Shown in pieces: positions 51,750 to 63,600 of a stretch of 64,000 nucleotides of DNA. The translations under genes and the position numbers were made by a program. Source of the DNA: Limnohabitans parvus II-B4 (GTDB lineage: Bacteria > Pseudomonadota > Gammaproteobacteria > Burkholderiales > Burkholderiaceae_C); the NCBI RefSeq assembly GCF_003063455.1, contig NZ_NESN01000001.1:372001-436000 (forward strand). The letters are read 5' to 3'. Under the pieces are notes generated by a model, which saw nothing but the letters and a program-made list of their open reading frames with translations, did not search any database and was not told the origin of the DNA. Numbering within the stretch: position 1 is the stretch's first letter; each line of letters starts with the position of its first letter.

Positions 51750-53938
51750 GCTGCACCTCCTTGTGTCGCGGTGTCTTTGGGTGGCACTGTGATGCCCTTG
51801 CTCAATTTTTCAATCATCTCGGCCTTCGGCCCATCCAACAGGCATTGGCCAGCATCGATCACAGCAATGCGGTCCACCCACTCCAGCAACTGCGTGCGGT
51901 GGGTCGACAAGACCAGCGTGCGCCCCTGCAACCACTGCCCCAGGGCCGCGATGACGCGGGCCTCTGTGTTCTGGTCCATGTTGGCGGTGGGCTCGTCCAT
52001 GAACACAATGGCCGGATCGCGCAACATCAAACGGGCCAAAGTCACCAGCTGGCGCTGCCCGCCCGACAAACCACCCCCCGCTTCGGTCAAAGGCATGTCC
52101 AGGCCCTTGGGGTGTGCCGCCACCATGTTGTACATGTCCAGCGTCTGCAACACCTGAACGATCTTGGCATCCGAAATCCAGCTGTCCGACAGAATCAAGT
52201 TCTCACGCAAAGTACCCATGAACAACTGTGGGTCCTGCGACACATAGCCAATGCGCGCACGCAGCTCGGCCGGGTCCAACTGGCGCATGTCAATGCCGTC
52301 CACCCGCACACTGCCGCCCAGCGGGTCGTACAAACCTGCCATCAATCGAATCAAGGTGCTCTTGCCACTGCCTACACGTCCCAGCAAGGCCAAATGCGAG
52401 CCAGCTTCAAGCCCCAAATTCAAACGGCGGATCACCGGCATGCGCGACTCACCCGGATAGGCAAACTCCAAGTCCAAAGCCTCGATGCGGCCTTGCACCT
52501 GCTCGGGCACCACATAACGTTTGCCCACTTCGCGGTCGCGCGGGCGCTTGATCAAGCCATCCAGTGTTTCCAGCGAAGTACGCGCCTGCTGAAAACGTGC
52601 AGCCAAACCCATCACACTGCCCAACGGCGAAATCGCACGGCCCATCAAAATCACGCAGGCAATCAAGCCGCCCAGCGTCAACTGGTTGGCGTGGATCAGG
52701 TACACGCCCCACACCACCATGGCCACCGTGGCCACCTGAGACAGCGTGCTGATGAAACCGGTCACCGCATTCGAGAGAGAGCGGATCTTGCGGTACGAAT
52801 CGGCCCCGGCCAGGTTCGACTGCTCCCAGCGGCGCTGCAAATAGCCTTCAGCGTTGTGCGCCTTGAGCAACTCCAAGTTCAGGACAGCCTCGACCAACAC
52901 GCTTTGCTTGTCGCCCGACTCCTTCATGTTCTCGCGCATGGCCACCATCAAAGGCTTTTGCACCCACCATGCCAGCAGCAGCACCACAGGCACTGCCAAA
53001 GCCGGAATCCAGGCCAGCGGCCCGCCCACGATGGCGATCAACAAAATAAACACCAGAACAAAAGGCAAATCGGCCAGCACCACCAAAGACGCTGACGAGA
53101 AGAAATCGCGCAGCGCTTCAAAGTCCTTCATCGAGCTCGAAAAGATGCCAATCGACTGCGGCCTGTGCTCCAAGCGGATCGACATGATCTCGCGCAGCAA
53201 CGTGGCATTGATCGCCAAGTCTGCCCGCTTGCCGCCCAAATCCACCAAGCGCGCCTTGAGCCAACGCATCACATACTCCAGCACGGCCGCCACCAGCGTG
53301 CCAATGGCCAGCGTCCAGAGCGAGGCATACGCCTGCGTGGGCACCACCCGGTCGTACACGTTCATCGTGAAAAACACACTGGCCAGCGCCAATATGTTGG
53401 CCACCACCGTGGCCAGCATCGACTCCACATAGAAATGCCGAAAGCGCCACAGCGTGCCCCAAAACCAGTCAAACGCCGCGCCCTGCATGGGTGTCAATGT
53501 TTGGTCGGCGCGTTGCGGCGGCAGCTTGACCACCAGCACCTCGCCTGTGGCCAGCGCATCCAACTCGGCCACCGGCATCACCAACTCTTGCTGCCCCGTC
53601 TCGGGCGACAAAATTTGGGCTTGGCCTTGCTCGATGGTGCGCAGCACACAAGCCCGTCCGTCTTGCAGCGGCACGATGACCGGCAACACATAACCCGGCA
53701 CAGCGCTCGGCTTGCTGCGCGACCAAGCCGCCATCAAGCCATGCTGGCGGGCCAAGTCGGGCATCGACGCCGCAGGCACATGGCCGTTGTCGTCTACCGC
53801 AAAGCCCACCCGCAAAGCGGACACGTGCACGGGCAATCCCAACAAATGGGATGCCAAAGCCAGGCAATGCAGCAAAGGATCTGCCCCCTGCGGGGCCGAC
53901 GCTGCCAGCGTTTGTTGAGGTATGGCACTCATTGTCAT
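51746..53938 (-). CDS. Type I secretion ABC exporter with degenerate C39-like domain
   Basis: A 730-residue fused exporter. Residues about 15-140 form a C39 peptidase-like domain, but the catalytic Cys environment is absent (LLHCLALASHLLGLPVHV), so it is a non-cleaving substrate-docking domain as in LapB/HlyB-type exporters. A six-helix membrane domain covers about 165-450. The ATPase has Walker A GRVGSGKST, signature LSGGQRQLV and Walker B IVFMDEPTANMD. It should export the giant RTX protein encoded at the right end. The ATG at 53938 overlaps the kinase stop (ATGA) and follows AGGGGA. Confidence 0.94.
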   Translation of the reverse strand: MTMSAIPQQTLAASAPQGADPLLHCLALASHLLGLPVHVSALRVGFAVDDNGHVPAASMPDLARQHGLMAAWSRSKPSAVPGYVLPVIVPLQDGRACVLRTIEQGQAQILSPETGQQELVMPVAELDALATGEVLVVKLPPQRADQTLTPMQGAAFDWFWGTLWRFRHFYVESMLATVVANILALASVFFTMNVYDRVVPTQAYASLWTLAIGTLVAAVLEYVMRWLKARLVDLGGKRADLAINATLLREIMSIRLEHRPQSIGIFSSSMKDFEALRDFFSSASLVVLADLPFVLVFILLIAIVGGPLAWIPALAVPVVLLLAWWVQKPLMVAMRENMKESGDKQSVLVEAVLNLELLKAHNAEGYLQRRWEQSNLAGADSYRKIRSLSNAVTGFISTLSQVATVAMVVWGVYLIHANQLTLGGLIACVILMGRAISPLGSVMGLAARFQQARTSLETLDGLIKRPRDREVGKRYVVPEQVQGRIEALDLEFAYPGESRMPVIRRLNLGLEAGSHLALLGRVGSGKSTLIRLMAGLYDPLGGSVRVDGIDMRQLDPAELRARIGYVSQDPQLFMGTLRENLILSDSWISDAKIVQVLQTLDMYNMVAAHPKGLDMPLTEAGGGLSGGQRQLVTLARLMLRDPAIVFMDEPTANMDQNTEARVIAALGQWLQGRTLVLSTHRTQLLEWVDRIAVIDAGQCLLDGPKAEMIEKLSKGITVPPKDTATQGGAA

Positions 53939-55356
53939 TTTTTCCCCTTTGAAACCATCCAAACAGGCAAGTCGAGCACGACCTGCGCCCCACCGCCATG
54001 CGCACGATTGCGCCACAGCAATGTCCCGCCGTGTTGCACCGCGATGCGGCGAGAAATGGCCAAGCCAATCCCCATGCCGTCTTTTTTCGTGCTCGAAAAC
54101 GCCACATCGTTGCTGCCGAGCAACTGCGCAGAAAACCCAGGGCCGTCATCCTCCACCACCACCTGCAGTCGCTCATCCACGGCCAGCACATGAATGCGGA
54201 TATGCACAGACTTGCCCGGCACTTGTGCCTGCACCGCGTTGCGCAAAACATTCAGCAGCACCTGGGACAACTGCACAGAATCCCCCATCACCATGGGCGT
54301 CAGCACGTCGGTGCGCACCTGAATGTCGGCCGCATCTTGGCGCTCTTGGGCGGGCAACAGTTGCAGAACATCCTGCACCACGATCAACAAATTCACAGGT
54401 TTAAAGTCAGGTTCTGCAGGTCGAATGAAATTGCGAATGCCCTTGAGCACGTTCGAGATACGCTCAATATGCGCCAGGATTTGTTCAACTTGGCTCTGCC
54501 TCGAATCATCCACTGCACGCATTTCATGCCGCAACAAACCCAGCTCCACAGTGACCACTGTCAAAGGTTGGGCCATCTCGTGGGCCATCGCCCCCGCCAG
54601 CTCACCCATGCTGCGCTGACGGTCCAAGTTGGCAATTTGCTGACCCAGCAACTGACTCGTTTGCTGTGAACGCATCGCCACTTCATTGGCCACAAATCGC
54701 CGCGTGGACCGCTCCAGGTACAAACCCAAAATGGCCACACTGCCAAACACCGACATCACAAACAAACTGGAAGTCGTGAGCACACTGTCCCAATTGGGCT
54801 CCAAGGGTTCTGTCGAGCTCATCCCCAGCAACACACGGGCTGCGCGGACAAAGGTGGCCACGGCACCAAAAACATAGACCTGCGCCAACCACTTGGCACT
54901 GCTGCTGTCTTCCTTCTTGTGTACCTGCCAAGCCAGCCAAGCCGTCCAGGCAAACAATGTGCCCATCGCCAGCAATACCCAGCTCAGGCGCAACACTGGG
55001 CTGTCCAAGCCCACACGGAAAAACTCCTGCACGGCCAAGATCATGACGCCTGCCAGCAACGCCGTGCGCCACGCTGAGCGCTGGCCCAGCTCCATGCGCA
55101 AACCCACCACATGCATCAAATTGCCACCGTAAAAAAACGCGTTCATCACGCCAAAAGCCATCCATCCGGGCATATCGGGTGTGCGAAACGACAGCAACAA
55201 AGACGCCAAGCCCAATCCAAAACTGCCACCACACCAAACGCCCGCCGCCACGGTGCGGCTCTTGCCCATGACCACCCAAGCCGCCATTGGCATGATCACG
55301 TACAAAAATCCCGCCGCCAAATAGGCCGTTGCAGGGTCAAAAGAAGGAGCGTTCAT
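53935..55356 (-). CDS. Membrane histidine kinase
   Basis: A 473-residue sensor kinase. Residues 1-210 contain about seven hydrophobic helices with little periplasmic loop, which suggests sensing within the membrane. The phosphoacceptor is His259 in GAMAHEMAQPLTVV, and the N, G1 and G2 boxes of the ATPase domain are LNVLRNAVQA, DDGPGF and GMGIGLAISRRI. The start at 55356 overlaps the stop of the glycosyltransferase gene (ATGA), and its own stop overlaps the exporter start. The kinase is thus locked between a glycosyltransferase and a secretion ATPase. Confidence 0.92.
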   Translation of the reverse strand: MNAPSFDPATAYLAAGFLYVIMPMAAWVVMGKSRTVAAGVWCGGSFGLGLASLLLSFRTPDMPGWMAFGVMNAFFYGGNLMHVVGLRMELGQRSAWRTALLAGVMILAVQEFFRVGLDSPVLRLSWVLLAMGTLFAWTAWLAWQVHKKEDSSSAKWLAQVYVFGAVATFVRAARVLLGMSSTEPLEPNWDSVLTTSSLFVMSVFGSVAILGLYLERSTRRFVANEVAMRSQQTSQLLGQQIANLDRQRSMGELAGAMAHEMAQPLTVVTVELGLLRHEMRAVDDSRQSQVEQILAHIERISNVLKGIRNFIRPAEPDFKPVNLLIVVQDVLQLLPAQERQDAADIQVRTDVLTPMVMGDSVQLSQVLLNVLRNAVQAQVPGKSVHIRIHVLAVDERLQVVVEDDGPGFSAQLLGSNDVAFSSTKKDGMGIGLAISRRIAVQHGGTLLWRNRAHGGGAQVVLDLPVWMVSKGKK

Positions 55357-57566
55357 GGTTGGCAATGGTCTGTCCACATGGCACGCAAAGCGCTCTCCAT
55401 GTCGCGGGTATATCGGTCAATGTCCCAAGCCGGTGCCGCCTGCAAACGCGCACGCAACCCAGCCTTGAGCTGCAGCAGCGCTTGACGGTCCGCCGCCATG
55501 CGTGCGGCAATGTCCACATAAGCCTCGTCGCTACCCGCCACCCACTCGGGCAGACCTGCGGCACGCATGAAGCTCGCGCCCATGCGCGAGACAAAGTTTT
55601 GGCCCTCTTTCACCACCACCGGCACCCCCATCCACAGGGCTTGCAGTGTGGTCGTGCCACCGTTGTAGGGCACCGGGTCCAGCGCGATGTCCACATCGGC
55701 GTACTCGGCCATCATGTCGGCCAACCCTACTGGCCCACGAAACTCGATGCGGCTTGCCTCAACCCCCAGCTTCTCAAAGCGCTCTCGGAAAATGCGGATC
55801 GCCGACTCGTCGCGAAAGCTCGGCGCCTTAAGCAGCAAGCGCGAGCCCGGCGCCCGCGCCAACACTTTGGCCCACAAAGCGATGGTGTGTGGCGTGAGCT
55901 TGGGCACGTTGTTGAACGAACCAAATGTCAGCGGCCGCTGGGACTGCGCTTCGCCATAGACCGGGTACGGGTAATCGGCCTCTGGCGCGTAGCAAAACAC
56001 CGTGTTCGGCAAGCGGTAAACCCGCTCACTGCACAAGGCATCGTGCGCGGGCGGCACCACCACCGGATCGGCCAGCAGCCAGTCGATGTTGGGGACACCG
56101 GTTGAGCCGGGATAACCCAAGAAAGACACCTGCACCGGCGCAACGCGTAGCGACAACATCACCAACCGGTTGTGTGAGGTGTGCCCAGCCAAATCCATCA
56201 TCACATCGATGCCATCGTCGCGCATGCGCCGCGCCAGCTGCACGGGCGTCCAGGTGGTGGCCTGCACCCAGTGGTCCACGCGCCGTTGTGCTTGCTGCGT
56301 CTGGTCGTCGTGGGCCACGCCCACGTTGTAAAGCGTCACCTCAAACTGCGCCTTGTCCAGCCGCGCCAGCACCGGCTGCATGAAAAGGTTCACCGGGTGC
56401 TGGTGGTGAAAATCCGCACTCAGCAAACCCAGTTTGATGCGCTTGCCCGGCTCGCGGGCATTGGCAAACTCTGCGGCTGGCCGTGCGCCTTGGCCCCAGC
56501 CTGCAAACAAGCTGCGGTGCAAGTCGGCCACCTGCTTGGCATTCAGGCTGTCGCTGTAGAGCGCACTCATGGCGGCGCTGGAGCGCATGGCAGACTCAGG
56601 GCCTTCTTCTTCGGCCAACTCGCGGTAAAGCGCAAGCGCCTGGTCAGCATCGCCCAAGCGACCTGCCACCGAAGCGCGCATCGACTTGGCTCCGGGCTGC
56701 GGTGCGATGGCTTCAGCCTGCGCCAGCGTTTGCAGCGCCTCGTCCATTTGCCAGCTCTCCACATAAGAGTGGGCCAGATTCCACAGCGCCAAAGCACTAC
56801 CCGGGTGGAGCGCCACATTGCGTTTGAGCACCGCCTGTGCTTCTCCCCACAGGTTGTGGTGGAACGACTGCATGGCCAAGCGCGTGAGCACCTCTTCGCT
56901 GTCGGCGGCCGACGCCCGCTCGAACGCACGGTGTGCGGCTTCGGTCAGTCCCAGACGCATCAACACATCGCCCAGGTCAATCTGCAAAGCCGCCGTCACG
57001 TTCACATCGGGCTCGGGTTTTTCCACCCGCATCAGGCCCAGCGCCTGGCGCAGCGACTCGAGTGCACGCGCCGCGTCACCCCGCTCCAAGCGACTCTTGG
57101 CCATCAAGGCATGCACTTGGCTAACCGGCACCGCCTCGCCATCGGGGGCCTGCCTGGCCAAAGGCAAGGCGCGGTGGTAGCACCCAGCTGCCTCGTCCCA
57201 TTGGCCCGCAGCCTCCAGCGCTCCGGCCAAAGTCAACCAGCCCTCCCAGTGCAGCGGAGCCACCTGCGTGGCCATGCGATAAAAATGCATCACCTCGGCC
57301 TGGCGGCCCAGCTGGCGCGACATGTGCCCCGCCTCCAGCCAACCCCTGAAATGCGTAGGGTGCTTGCGCAGCAGCGCCGCAAAGCGCTCACGCGCCGTGC
57401 GCACTTCGCCCTGCCGCACCGCGCACTGCGCCCACAACAATGCCATCTCAGCCGAATCCGGTGATTGCTGCACAGCCTGCGCCAGTGCAGCTTCGGCGGC
57501 TGCAAGGTCACCGCTTTGCAACGCCTTTTTGCCCACCTCGAACGAGCTGATTTTTGAATCTGACAT
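55353..57566 (-). CDS. TPR-containing GT41 (SPINDLY/OGT-like) glycosyltransferase
   Basis: A 737-residue protein. Residues about 1-330 are tetratricopeptide repeats (ALQSGDLAAAEAALAQAVQQSPDSAEMALLWAQCAVRQGE...). Residues about 360-737 are the GT41 catalytic region (IKLGLLSADFHHQHPVNLFM, DVMMDLAGHTSHNRLVMLSLRVAPVQVSFLGYPGSTG, RPLTFGSFNNVPKLTPHTIALWAKVL, DIALDPVPYNGGTTTLQALWMGVPVV). These motifs belong to the O-GlcNAc transferase/HMW1C superfamily, whose members glycosylate proteins in the cytoplasm. It is followed by the kinase and exporter in overlapping frames, and the giant secreted protein lies upstream. Confidence 0.92.
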   Translation of the reverse strand: MSDSKISSFEVGKKALQSGDLAAAEAALAQAVQQSPDSAEMALLWAQCAVRQGEVRTARERFAALLRKHPTHFRGWLEAGHMSRQLGRQAEVMHFYRMATQVAPLHWEGWLTLAGALEAAGQWDEAAGCYHRALPLARQAPDGEAVPVSQVHALMAKSRLERGDAARALESLRQALGLMRVEKPEPDVNVTAALQIDLGDVLMRLGLTEAAHRAFERASAADSEEVLTRLAMQSFHHNLWGEAQAVLKRNVALHPGSALALWNLAHSYVESWQMDEALQTLAQAEAIAPQPGAKSMRASVAGRLGDADQALALYRELAEEEGPESAMRSSAAMSALYSDSLNAKQVADLHRSLFAGWGQGARPAAEFANAREPGKRIKLGLLSADFHHQHPVNLFMQPVLARLDKAQFEVTLYNVGVAHDDQTQQAQRRVDHWVQATTWTPVQLARRMRDDGIDVMMDLAGHTSHNRLVMLSLRVAPVQVSFLGYPGSTGVPNIDWLLADPVVVPPAHDALCSERVYRLPNTVFCYAPEADYPYPVYGEAQSQRPLTFGSFNNVPKLTPHTIALWAKVLARAPGSRLLLKAPSFRDESAIRIFRERFEKLGVEASRIEFRGPVGLADMMAEYADVDIALDPVPYNGGTTTLQALWMGVPVVVKEGQNFVSRMGASFMRAAGLPEWVAGSDEAYVDIAARMAADRQALLQLKAGLRARLQAAPAWDIDRYTRDMESALRAMWTDHCQP

Positions 57567-57632
57567 GGTGTTTCATTTTCATAACTTTGGTGCGCATTAT
57601 GAATAAGTCGCAAACCCATCCATAAGCAACAA

Positions 57633-57664
57633 GGCTGGTGCACACCGTTTGGTGTGCACCAGCC
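57633..57664 (-). terminator. Strong hairpin between the giant gene and the glycosyltransferase gene
   Basis: Perfect 14-base arms GGCTGGTGCACACC and GGTGTGCACCAGCC around GTTT. It starts 27 bases after the giant gene on the minus strand. The following tract (TTGTTGCTT) is only partly T, so it may attenuate rather than fully end transcription. Confidence 0.7.
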
Positions 57665-57690
57665 TGACAGCCCCGAGCGACTATGGCGCG

Positions 57691-60600
57691 TCAGGTCGCC
57701 GAGACGTTCAGTGCCGTGTCGATCAACAACTGCGCCGCCAGGCTGTTGTGGTTGTAACCCGTGTAGGTGTTGCCATTGATGGTGATCACGTTGGCAGGCA
57801 ATGTGGCCGTCCAGTTGGCCAAATCGGTCAGCACCACCGTGTCACCGGCATCGCCCGTCACCATCAGCTGGTTGCGTCGGACGGTGGCACCGAGGTTGCC
57901 GGTGCTGCTGTTGCCAGCGTTCCACACGTCAGCGCTGGTGAAGTTCTCGAGCAAATCGCTGGCTGTCAGCTTGAGGGTGTTGTCACCCGAACCGGTCAAG
58001 TCGACTTTTTCCATGTTTTGCATGGCGACACCCTTGACGTTGGCCAGGTCGAGCGTGAGGCCCGTGCCGTCGAACTTCAAGGTGTCAATGCCATTGCCGC
58101 CGTTAATGCGGGCAATGTTCTGACTTGAGCCGACTGCACCCAGCTGGGCCAGGTTGTCGGCATTGACCTGCATGACATCGTGGCCCGCACCGCCGTACAA
58201 CACGTCTGCGCCACCACCACCGACAAGCGTGTCGTTGCCCAAGCCGCCGACCAACTGGTTGGCCCCAGTGGTGCCAGTCAAGGTGTCGGCGCCTGTCGTT
58301 CCAATGTGGTCTCCGTTGCTCAGCTGGAAAACAGAAGCGGTCGCCTCGGAGAAGCCGCCATAAATCACATACGACTTACCGCCATCAGCCCGGACGGGGG
58401 AGAGTACCGGATCAGCGGTGCCCACGCCAACGATGATGTCGGCAAAACCATCGCCGTTCACATCACCTGCGGCGTGAACCTGAGCTTGAGCAAAGCTCAA
58501 AGGCTGGTTGGTGATAGGGACAAACTTGGTGAGATCCTGCACGCCAAAATCAATGACCGTGCTGCCTGCGGTTTGTCCAAAGACAATGTAAGCGCGGTTA
58601 CCGGTGGTGTTGACCACCAAGTCGTCCAAGCCATCGCCGTTCATATCGCCTGCATGGGTCATGGTGCCCATGCCGCGGTCAGATGCCATCATGCGGATGA
58701 CAAAGCCATCGCTGCTGGTGCCAGCTGCCACTGCAGTGCCGCTGACAGCAGCGCCACCAGTCTTGCCAAAAACCACCAGGGCGCGGTCGTACTGGCTCAC
58801 ACCGACATCAGCCAAGCCGTCGCCGTTGATGTCACCCAGAATTTGCACGCTCGGATAGTTGTAACCCGCGGGCAATGCACCGCCTGTGCTGGTCGTCGTT
58901 TGCGCCGCATCGGTGATCATGAACCCATTGGTGTTACTCGCCGCGGTGACGCTGGTCACACTCATGCTGGATCCGCCTGATCTACCAAACATGACATAAG
59001 CGCGGGCACTGTTGGTGGCGTTGATCGAACCCAAAACCATGTCATCCAGACCATCGCCGTTGACATCGCCACCTCCGCCAATTGTGGTGCCAACACGTGC
59101 ACTGCCCAGACTGATGTCGCCATTGATGAAATAGCCATTGGTCATGCTGGTCGGATTGCTGCTCATCTCGGGCAAGGTCAAACCGCTGGTCGCCGTGGTG
59201 GTGGTGCCATACATCACAAAGGCCCGCCCATAGTTGGGCGCACCCCCAGTGTTGCCGCCCGCCAGGCTCTCACCAATGATGAAGTCTTCCAAACCGTCAC
59301 CGTTGACATCACCTGCACTGCTGGTACCCATGCCCGTGGTGTCGCCTGTGGTGCCTTTGGTGAAAGTGCCTGTTTCGTCACGCAAAGAACCCAAATCGCT
59401 CCAGCCTTGGGCGGCATGGATCCTGAAGCCTGCCGTTGTGGCGAAGGGGCTGGCAGCGACCGTCGCCAACGCATCGGCAATGCGGCCTGCAGCAGCAGAC
59501 GACTGCCCATAAAAGACATACACCGCGTTGTTGGCACCACCCCCGCCATTGCGGCTGGGCATGGTGACCATCAAGTCGTTGAGTCCGTCGCCGTTGAAGT
59601 CTGTACTGGCCAAACCATGCACATAGGTGAACGATGCAAACGGGTTGTTGGCAATGACATAGCCTTGTGTGCTGGTGCCCGCCACAATGCCCTGCAAGTT
59701 CAGGGTGCTCATGTCGGTTTGGCCAAACAGCACAAAAATGCGCTTGTTGATCATGTCACCCACGGCGTAGTCGTCCAAACCGTCGCGGTTCAAGTCGCCC
59801 ATGTTGACAACCGACCCACCAAAGCCCTGAAACTGGTTGTTGTCGTCGTAAATTGAAACGCCTGGTCCGGCACCGTTGATGGCAAAACCATAGCTTGGCG
59901 ATGCCGCGTTGGCGGGCAGATCAAGCGGCAAGTCAAACGCAAAGTTCACCACTTGGGTGCCCGCTGCGGAAGACGAACCATCGGTTTTTTCAATCATCGC
60001 CTGTACCGTGACGAGGCCATACCCGTCTGCACGGATGGTGGCCTCTGGGACTGTGACGTCCACAAACTTCTGCGTGATGTCTGCAGCTGACAAGACAAGG
60101 CGGATCGGCGTGCTCGTTGTGCCCCAGATCAACGCCAAGGTATCTCCCGCAACAGGCGGAATCGGGCCAGTAGTTGGCAGCTGCACCCTGACCACCGTGC
60201 CGTTACCGATGACTTCGGAGTTGAACAAAGCATTGTCAACGCCCTGAGTCACCGTGTTGTTTGCTTGGTATACCTGCCCGTTGAGTGCCTCTGTGATGCC
60301 CGACAAAGCACTGGTATTGCCTGCACCAGTGGCTGACCAAAGCACCGAGTTGATCGTGGGCGCAGTGGCCATGATGAAGTTCACCGGCGCACTTTGCGCA
60401 TCACCCGCGTTGAGCAATGTGGCGCCGTTGAACAGCGAGACACTGAAATTGGCCGTGCCTGTTGCCCCAAGGGCCACTTGCGTGGTCAATTGGGCAGTGC
60501 TGACCGGGATGTTGGCAAACCCAGCCGTGATGTCTGACCCAGTGAGGGTGTAGTCAATCACTTGACCGTCCCAGGTCAGCTTCAGAATATTGCCAGCAGA

Positions 60601-63600
60601 TGCCCCAATGTCAGACAAACTCACCCGGGCCAGTGTTCCACCGTTGCTGTTGGCCTCGTTCCTGTTCAAACCATTGGCCAGTTCATTGGCAAAAACATCC
60701 ACTGCCGGTGTCATCTGGACGGAGATGCCGTTTTTCACAATCACTTGGCTGCGCGTAGCGGCATTCACAAAAACGTTGTAAACGCCGGTGCTGGAATCTG
60801 TGCCCGAGTGATTGAGGGTGCCAGTCTGCCTGACGAAAGTCCCACTCAAGCGCAAAAAGTCTGCCGACGTGCCATCGACCACCACCTGCCTGTAATCGGT
60901 AGAGTTGTCAAAGCCAAGGACAGAACCTGTCAACGCCCAACCATTCGAGGTGTTGAAACGGTTGTGGTGCGAAATGCCATTGACATCAACACCCGATTCA
61001 ATTCGCAAGGTTCCGCCTGTGCCGGCCAGGTCAAAACGTTCGACGCTTTCAACCACGCTTTGGGTGCTCTTGAGGCTCATCACCAGCGTTTCGCCAAACC
61101 GGATCGAATCCAGACCGTTGCCGCCATCGATGTGGGCAATGTTTTGTGCATTGTTCCCCACACGAAGAGCCAAGGCCTGCACATTGCTGGCATTGACAAC
61201 GATCGTGTCGTTGCCAGCGCCGCCGTACAGCACATCCGCGCCACCGCCACCGACAAGCGTGTCGTTGCCCAAACCGCCCACCATCTGGTTGGCGCCGCTG
61301 GTGCCGGTCAAGGTGTCGTTGCCTGCGGTGCCGATGCGGTCGCCATTGCTGCCCTGGAACACGCTGGACTGAAGTTCACGGACGCCACCAAACACCACAT
61401 ACACCTTGCCCAAGTCGGCCAAGGTGGTGTCGCCCAAATAGTTGCCGATGATCACGTCGTCAAAGCCGTCGCCGTTGATGTCGCCACCCCCTGCGGCCGC
61501 ACTGCCCATGCGTTCATTCACAAACGGGTTGACGATGCGGAAGCCCTCACTGCCGTCCAGGCTGGTGACCTGCACCGTGCCGGTGCCGGTTTTGCCAAAC
61601 ACAATGTAAGCCGCACCTGCAGACGCGTTGGTCACCCCGTTGTTGACGAATGGCGCATTGGCGTGGGTGACGATGACGTCGGTCAAGCCGTCCCCGTTGA
61701 AGTCACCCGCGCTGCTCACCGCATACGCACCGTAGTTGGTGGTGTCCAAGCCCAAGCCAATGGCAAAGCCACCCACACCGGCCTCGATGGACGAGACGTT
61801 GATCGGGCTGTTGCCGGTTTTGCCAAACGCCACCCAGGCTGCGCCTTTGAGCGTGGTGTTGCCCGCGCCCACCAAGCTCTGGTTGCCTTGCAGCAACACG
61901 TCTGCCAAGCCATCACCGTTCACGTCGCCCACGCCCGCGATGTCGATGCCGGCGTTGACTTCGCCAATGATTTGGAAGCCCCGGGTGTTGCTGCCCGCGG
62001 TCAAGGTCGAGATGTCGAGCGAGGTGTTGGTCGAGTTGCCGTACACCACATAAGCGCCGCCAGGGCCTACGCCAGTAGAACCCTGGAACCATGCGCCCAA
62101 TACCAAATCGCTGTAGCCGTCGCCGTTGACGTCACCGCTGGCCATGGTGGTCAAACCTGGGTTGTTGCTGGGTTGGTCGGCCGTGACCATGAAGCCCACG
62201 CTGTTGCTCGCGCCAATGGCGGGCAGGCTGCTCACCTCCACCGCAGCGCCCGAGGCCTTGCCATAAATCAGGTAGGCCCGGCCGTCGCGTGCACCGTAGT
62301 TGGGGTTACCCACCAGCATGTCGTCCAAACCGTCGCCGTTCACGTCGCCTGCATTGCTCACACTCCAACCTGCCGCTGTGGTGCCAGTGGTGTTGACCTT
62401 GAAGCCCAAAGCACTGGCGGTGTTGGTCAGATTGGTGGCCGCTGTCAAGGCCGTGAGGTTGACCGCTGTGGTGTTGGTTTTGCCAAACACCACATAAGTT
62501 TCGCTCGTGGTGCCACTGCTGGCGTATTCCATCGGGTACCAACCGGCACTGATGGCGTAGTTGGCCCGGCTGGCCACCACCAAGTCGGCCAGGCCGTCCC
62601 CGTTGATGTCGCCACCACCCGTCACGGTAGCGCCGCTCATGCCATCGCCCGGCACGCCGGTGATGACAAAGCCACGCGTGTTGCCCACTACGGTCAGCTG
62701 CGACAGCTGCAAGGAGTTGATCGCTTGGCTGCCACCAAACACCACATAGCTGCGACCCGCATAGCCTGCAGCTCCGGGAGCCCCCACGATGAAGTCGTCA
62801 TAACCGTCGCCGTTGACATCGCCCGCGTTCGATACCGCATAACCTGCGTTGTGGTAATTGCTCTCACCCACCAAGGTGAAGCCCCGCGCGGCGTCGGTGG
62901 TGCCCTCATTGGCCTGCATGTCAAAGGCGTAACGCACGCCGGTGACGGTGTTGGCGGCACCGATTGCGGTGCCCGACACACCATCGGCCTTGAACTGCTG
63001 AACCGACACGTTGAAGGTGCCAAAGCCCTGAGCCTCCACCACCGCATAAGGAACGGTGATGGTGGTTGGCGTGTTGATTGCCACCGCAGCAGTGAACTTG
63101 TAGGTGTACTCCTGGTTACCCCAGGTGAACTTGAGCCAGTCGCCAGCAGCAGCCGCGGTCTTGAGCACCACGTTGACCTGCACACCGTCGAGCGCAGCGC
63201 TGCGGTAAATGACGTTGGTGTTGACCACCTCGCTCAAGCCCGTCATGACGCTGGTGGAGCCGTTCACGTTGGAGATGATCGGGGCGTTCAGGGGTGGCGT
63301 GGTGGGTACAGTCACAAAGTCGACCGCCGCACTGCCCACACCCACAGTGGTGAGTGGCACACCCACGGCGTTGAACACTTGGGCGGTGATGCCCACCGTT
63401 TCTTTGGTGCCCGCTGCCGTAGCCGCCAGCAGGGCCGAGGCAGGCACCGCCACACGTGCCACGCCAGCAGCCACGTCTGCGGCCGTAAGGGTGTAGAGCA
63501 CAGCGGTCTGGTTTTCCCAGTTCACACGCACCTCGTCGCCCACGGCCGCGCCCAGGCCAGCCAGCGACACCAGCACTGGCGTGCCCGCCACGCTGCTGGT

